32,648 nucleotides of DNA from Magnetococcales bacterium (lineage in GTDB: Bacteria; Pseudomonadota; Magnetococcia; Magnetococcales; Magnetaquicoccaceae), in assembly GCA_015232705.1 (NCBI GenBank), contig JADFZD010000005.1, forward strand, positions 1 to 32,648, written 5' to 3'. The translations under genes were made by a program, and so were the position numbers. Positions 28,211-32,648 of the stretch are shown in pieces. The notes beneath the pieces were generated by a model that saw only the letters and a program-made list of their open reading frames with translations, searched no databases and was not told the origin of the DNA. Within the stretch, counting starts at the first letter, position 1, and the number at the start of each line of letters is the position of its first letter.

Positions 28211-31020
28211 GAGCGCATCTCCTTGTTGTCACCCTGTTCCAAGGTGCGTCGTGCTATGTCTGCATCCTCGGCCAGGCTCATGGCGATCATGCGTTCATGG
28301 CGTAGGACTTCCGCCTGCTGCTCAAGGAGTTTTTGCGCCGCATCAGCGCGATGGCGATCCAGCGACATGATGGCGATCATACGTGAAAACCCTGCCAAGA
28401 AACCAAGGATGGAGGAGAGACGCTTTTCAGCCAGCACCGGAGCCTCCGTGATCGCATTCAGGTAATCCACCTCCGGATATCCGAACCTGTTGGCCTGCTC
28501 CTTGAAGAATGTCATGTCCGGGGTTCCGACATGGAACTGTCCGATGAAGACATTGGCCAAGTGGTGGCCCTCAACAATGATCGGCGAGGCGCAATCGGTC
28601 ATGCCATTCTTGCATCGGTACATGGTGAACTCGGCTCCTGTTTCCAATTTGACGGCCAACTCGGTATCGCTTTCGATACATCGGGAACAGGAGTCTGGAT
28701 TGACGCGATGGAAGTCGGTACAGGCACGTTGCCAATGAGAAGCGGCCAGAATCTTGCCTTCGAGGTCGATCAGGGCAGCAGCCACACCGACGGTATGGCA
28801 AAAACTATCGAACATGCTCTGCAATTGGCCAAGATCGACCAGTTTATCCATCGTGATGCCTGCCTCGGTGAGGGACGGGACGGAATGTTCGCTGGATTCG
28901 ATTTCGGGCAGGAAACTTTCCGGCTGCGCGTCAAGCCTGTCGGGTGACAGGTAGTGTGGGGATCGTCCCAACTCCCGTGCCAGAAGGTTGATTTCCTTCT
29001 TCAGTTCCAGGATGCGATTTTCACGTCCCTGAGCGAGCCGGTTGAACCGCTCGATATCCGCCAAGCGTTCCAATTTTCGTTCGGCTGCCCGGATCGAACT
29101 CATGTCGACTATGGTGCCCACCAGGCCACCCGGCGATCCATCTGCGTTGCAAAAGCCAGACACAAAGTACAAGGTATCGTGCGTCCTGCCATCGGCCAAG
29201 AAAAAACGCATCTCCCGTTGTACGCTCCCGACATTGACGAGGGCAGACTCGTTCTCCGCCTGACAGGCTACCCGGTCGGATTCGGAGAGAAATTCCAAAT
29301 CGAGTACCCGTTTGCCGACCAGATCCTGGTGATCGACCCCAAAAGTCTGCTTGAAAGAGCGGTTACAACCCAGGAAACGGGTATCCGCCCCTTGGTAAAA
29401 GACCGGATAGGGGATGGTATCCATCAATACTTGCTGGAAGGATGCGCGTTCGGTACTGGCCCGTTCAGCAGCCGTAGTGATCGCCAGGATCTCCTCGGTC
29501 TGTTTACTGCGCAGCAGGATTTTGATGTTCAGTGCCAGCAGGGGGATTGTTTCGAGCAGCAACTCCCGTTCGCCATCGCTTACGGGTTTGAGCATGGCCA
29601 ACTCGACCATGCCGAGCAGTTCCTCGTGGAGTGTGATCGGCACCAGCAGCGTGTTGGTGGGCATGGCGGATCCAAGCCCGGAACGGATCTGCCAATAACT
29701 GTCAGACGTTTCCACGACCATCAAGCATCGATCGCGGGCACATTGGCCGAGCAATCCCTCTCCGAGAGCAATATGCTGGGCAGGCGTATCATGGCAGGCA
29801 TAGCTGGCTGCCAACGACAGATGAGACGCATCGTCGGCGAGGAGATACACGACCCCTTGCAATGCCCCGATTCGGGTATGCATCTCATGAAGGAACACTT
29901 TGGCCAGTTCTTCGGCACTCTGGGTTTGCTGCATCAGGAGAGCGGCAGCGGCAACCGCTGCTTTGCGGTGAGCGCTCTCCTGTTGGGCATGAACATTAAC
30001 CTCCAGGGTTTGTGCGGTCAATGTCTGGATGTAATGGCCACGCAACCTGCCAAAGAACAATCCAGAGACGATCAACAACAAGGCCAAGATCCCGGACATG
30101 ATCCAGATCCGCTGGCTCATGGGCACGGTGCGAGAGAGATCCTCGATCAGAACCAGGGTCCAGGCACCCTGCTGATCGTTCCACTGTACCTTGGTTTGCG
30201 CCACGGCATGGTCGCGTCCTTCCAGTGAAACGATTCCAGGCTCCAGGGAGAGGGGTAGTGACACTGGATCCCTGGTATCGAACATCGTACCGAATTGTTT
30301 GATTGTACGAAGTTCTTGAATACGTTCGGGTGTGATGGCGCCATCCATGCGACCGATCCATTCCGGACGTGTACTGGCGAACACCACCCCCTGCGGAGAG
30401 AGCAGGAGCGCGATATCGGAACTCCCGTTGAGCGCCGTGTCCAGACGCTTCACACCGGCACGGATGACAACCGCACCGATGATCGGACTCTGAGTTGAGT
30501 CCCCGGCATGGATAGGGGCAGCAAAATACAAGGTACGCAAGCCGGTCGTGGTGCCGATCGCGGCATAGACATTCTGTTTTCCCTGAAGCGTTCTGTGAAA
30601 ATAGGGACGAAACTTGACATCCACACCAGTCAACGGTTTGCCAACTCCCCAGGAGGACTTGATGATGCCATCCTGTCCGACGATGAAAGTTCCGTCGGCA
30701 TTATGGGCGCGGGTGATGTTTTCCAGCAATGTCACTACGGATGGACTGTTGGGGGCCAAGTCGTTACGAGCCTCCCGTTTGACCTCTTTGTCGATCAGCC
30801 CCAACAGTCCCAATGCCCCCATATGGTTGCCGTTGAGGGTCTGGGACATGACCTCGATGCCGCGCAATTCGGTATCGATTTTGAGTTGGGACAAACGCTC
30901 CTGTTCCCGAAAGTCCTGCACGTTCTTGGAGAGGAGGAGTGTCAGGACGAATGAAACAACCAGGACCAGAATCCAGGCAAGCCGGTTGTGCGTCACATAG
31001 GCCTTGGCAAAAAAATTCAT
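28207..31020 (-). CDS. Multidomain sensor with no output domain: periplasmic CACHE-like, TM, GAF, PAS, PocR
   Basis: N-term TM + ~270-aa periplasmic region, second TM '[17 protein letters not shown]', GAF, PAS, PocR '[47 protein letters not shown]...[29 protein letters not shown]'. Confidence 0.9.
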   Translation of the reverse strand: MNFFAKAYVTHNRLAWILVLVVSFVLTLLLSKNVQDFREQERLSQLKIDTELRGIEVMSQTLNGNHMGALGLLGLIDKEVKREARNDLAPNSPSVVTLLENITRAHNADGTFIVGQDGIIKSSWGVGKPLTGVDVKFRPYFHRTLQGKQNVYAAIGTTTGLRTLYFAAPIHAGDSTQSPIIGAVVIRAGVKRLDTALNGSSDIALLLSPQGVVFASTRPEWIGRMDGAITPERIQELRTIKQFGTMFDTRDPVSLPLSLEPGIVSLEGRDHAVAQTKVQWNDQQGAWTLVLIEDLSRTVPMSQRIWIMSGILALLLIVSGLFFGRLRGHYIQTLTAQTLEVNVHAQQESAHRKAAVAAAALLMQQTQSAEELAKVFLHEMHTRIGALQGVVYLLADDASHLSLAASYACHDTPAQHIALGEGLLGQCARDRCLMVVETSDSYWQIRSGLGSAMPTNTLLVPITLHEELLGMVELAMLKPVSDGERELLLETIPLLALNIKILLRSKQTEEILAITTAAERASTERASFQQVLMDTIPYPVFYQGADTRFLGCNRSFKQTFGVDHQDLVGKRVLDLEFLSESDRVACQAENESALVNVGSVQREMRFFLADGRTHDTLYFVSGFCNADGSPGGLVGTIVDMSSIRAAERKLERLADIERFNRLAQGRENRILELKKEINLLARELGRSPHYLSPDRLDAQPESFLPEIESSEHSVPSLTEAGITMDKLVDLGQLQSMFDSFCHTVGVAAALIDLEGKILAASHWQRACTDFHRVNPDSCSRCIESDTELAVKLETGAEFTMYRCKNGMTDCASPIIVEGHHLANVFIGQFHVGTPDMTFFKEQANRFGYPEVDYLNAITEAPVLAEKRLSSILGFLAGFSRMIAIMSLDRHRADAAQKLLEQQAEVLRHERMIAMSLAEDADIARRTLEQGDNKEMRS

Positions 31021-31167
31021 TCGTGATCTCCAGTCAAGCCAAAGCGTGTATCGAATTCCCGAGATGTTTGTTGGCCTGCCTGTTTTATCAGTTTCCGCTG
31101 TGCGGTTTTTCTAACAACCATGTTGATCTTCGGATCAGTGGTTTCAGTAGCGGTGACATTCGCAATA

Positions 31168-31317
31168 TCAGTCAATTTTCACCTTGACTGACATTGCCAA
31201 CTCGCGCACCAGTTGCAATGCCTCAGGGAATTCATACAGGTCAACTTTCTGTTGGATTCTTTTACCCAATTCTTCCACTCCCGTACCAGATATGGCGTCC
31301 AGAAGTTTGGCAACTCC
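31168..31317 (-). pseudogene. C-terminal remnant of a second hybrid histidine kinase
   Basis: Minus-strand reading 'GVAKLLDAISGTGVEELGKRIQQKVDLYEFPEALQLVRELAMSVKVKID*' parallels the intact kinase C-terminus '[40 protein letters not shown]'. Confidence 0.6.
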
Positions 31318-32093
31318 TGATCGTGCCAAGCGAAGCGGAAAACGTGCGCCACATCTTCCGGCGTTTTCAGGAGTGCGGATTCGCCACCCTGCTGATTCAG
31401 GAGTTGGCCGAGGCCGGAATCAACGCCAAGAACGGCCAACCCCTCGACAAGTGCTACCTCTACCGCATGCTGGCCAACCGGCTCTATGTCGGCGAGATCG
31501 TCCTGGGCGAGGAGGTGTTTCCTGGCGAACACCAAGCGATCATCGACCGGGATCTTTGGGATCAGGTGCAGGCCGAGATGGCGGCGAAAGTCCGGCGCCA
31601 GGGAAAGAACCGAATCCACCCTCCGGCCCTGCTCAAGGGAGTGATTCGGTGTCGGCATTGCGGGCGGGCCATGAGTCCCTCCTTAATCAGCAAGGATGGG
31701 CGGCAATATCGGTACTACCTCTGCCAGACCGCCATCAAGACCGGCCACAACGCTTGCTCCCTGCGTTCCGTGGCCGCCGGAGAGATCGAGGCGGTGGTGA
31801 TCGGGCAGGTGCGCACCATGTTGCGCTCGCCGGAGATGGTGGTCAAGACTTGGCAGGCCGGAAATGAGCAGGAATACGGCCTTCAGGAGCGCGAAATCGT
31901 CCCGGCCCTGCGGCGACTCGATCCGGTCTGGGAGGAGTTGTTCCCGGTCGAGCAGCAGCGACTGGTCAATCTGCTCATTGATGCGGTGGAGGTGAGCAAG
32001 GGCGATGTGCAGGTCCACCTGCGGGCGGCGGGTCTCGACACCCTGGCTCGGGGACTCAACGAAATTGGCAACCAGACGGAGGCGGCGGCATGA
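31316..32093 (+). pseudogene. 5'-truncated large serine recombinase (Recombinase domain + zinc ribbon, no resolvase catalytic domain)
   Basis: Homology-like reading starts at 'LLIVPSEAENVRHIFRRFQECGFATLLIQELAEAGI'; zinc ribbon 'LLKGVIRCRHCGRAMSPSLI...YYLCQTAIKTGHNAC'; no N-terminal Ser-resolvase domain. The ORF-track start at 31194 adds an unrelated N-terminus. Confidence 0.85.
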
Positions 32094-32491
32094 ACATCGA
32101 AAAGCGCAAAGGCAGGGACATTATCGTGGTGACCATCCCGTTGCAACTGAAACGGCGTGGCGGTCGCAAGTTGATCATCGCGCCGGAAGGTGCCGTGGAG
32201 GCGCCGCCACGGGAAGAGACCCTGGCCAAGTTGGTGGCCAAGGCGCACCGGTGGTTGCGGATGATGGAGAGCGGCCAGTTCCGCTCCATCAAGGATCTGG
32301 CTACCTTAGAGCAGATCGACGACTCCTATCTGGCCAGGGTGCTGCGCCTGACCCTGCTCGCTCCGGATATCATCGTCGCGATCCTGGACGGGCGACAGCC
32401 GGACGTGTTGACCTGGCGGGAGTTGAAGAACCCGTTCCCGATGGAATGGGAGCAGCCGCGAGAGAAATGGGGGATGACTCATCCCGGTTGA
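32090..32491 (+). CDS. Recombinase-associated small HTH-like protein
   Basis: 4-nt overlap with the recombinase; 'AHRWLRMMESGQFRSIKDLATLEQIDDSYLARVLRLTLLAPDIIVAILDGRQP'. Confidence 0.65.
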   Translation: MNIEKRKGRDIIVVTIPLQLKRRGGRKLIIAPEGAVEAPPREETLAKLVAKAHRWLRMMESGQFRSIKDLATLEQIDDSYLARVLRLTLLAPDIIVAILDGRQPDVLTWRELKNPFPMEWEQPREKWGMTHPG

Positions 32492-32648
32492 TCGGGCCTG
32501 GTGGGCTTGCGTCCTGGCTTTTGGGGCTTGAGAATCCGTTTCAGCTGGATCTCCAGTTTGTCCAAAAAAAGATCACTGCCCAGGGGTCTTCCTGTTTGTT
32601 CGTGTCTGCGCAAAATTTCCATGGTTTCATCAGCCAATCGGCTGGCCA
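32479..32648 (-). CDS. Partial RAYT-like (REP-associated tyrosine/Y1) transposase C-terminus, continuing beyond the window
   Basis: Reverse translation '...ASRLADETMEILRRHEQTGRPLGSDLFLDKLEIQLKRILKPQKPGRKPTRPDQPG*'; 'TGRPLGSxxFLxxLE...RxLxPxKxGRKP' is the usual RAYT tail. Confidence 0.7.
   Translation of the reverse strand, partial: ASRLADETMEILRRHEQTGRPLGSDLFLDKLEIQLKRILKPQKPGRKPTRPDQPG

Noticed and set aside
31194-31315. N-terminal 40 aa of the recombinase ORF as called in the track
   Set aside because: Reads antisense through the kinase-tail remnant; not part of the recombinase.
1-32648. tRNA or rRNA genes
   Set aside because: None recognised by eye; a tRNAscan-SE/Infernal run would be needed to exclude them fully.

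Overview
Chromosomal window, probably from a Gram-negative proteobacterium. Recognisable genes: dapF; a Mu-like prophage remnant (Gam, Mor-type activator, DUF1804) interrupted by a divergent Rossmann-MCP fusion; a diguanylate cyclase; an AsnB-type amidotransferase overlapping an NTP_transf_5 nucleotidyltransferase; engB; wecB; an AsmA-family gene; a thioredoxin-like [2Fe-2S] ferredoxin; dsrC-dsrM-dsrK; rph-hemW; a translationally coupled three-gene signalling operon (CACHE/GAF/PAS/PocR sensor, large hybrid histidine kinase, CheB-CheR fusion); and a recombination scar joining a beheaded histidine-kinase tail to a 5'-truncated large serine recombinase. The window ends in the C-terminus of a RAYT-like transposase. 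The intergenic DNA is unusually rich in structured repeats: a double-hairpin family with covarying stems (7 copies), hairpin-chain composites flanked by it, three MITE-like TIR families nested into one another, and a separate 295-bp TIR element. Everything was read by eye from the sequence and the ORF track; no database search was run.
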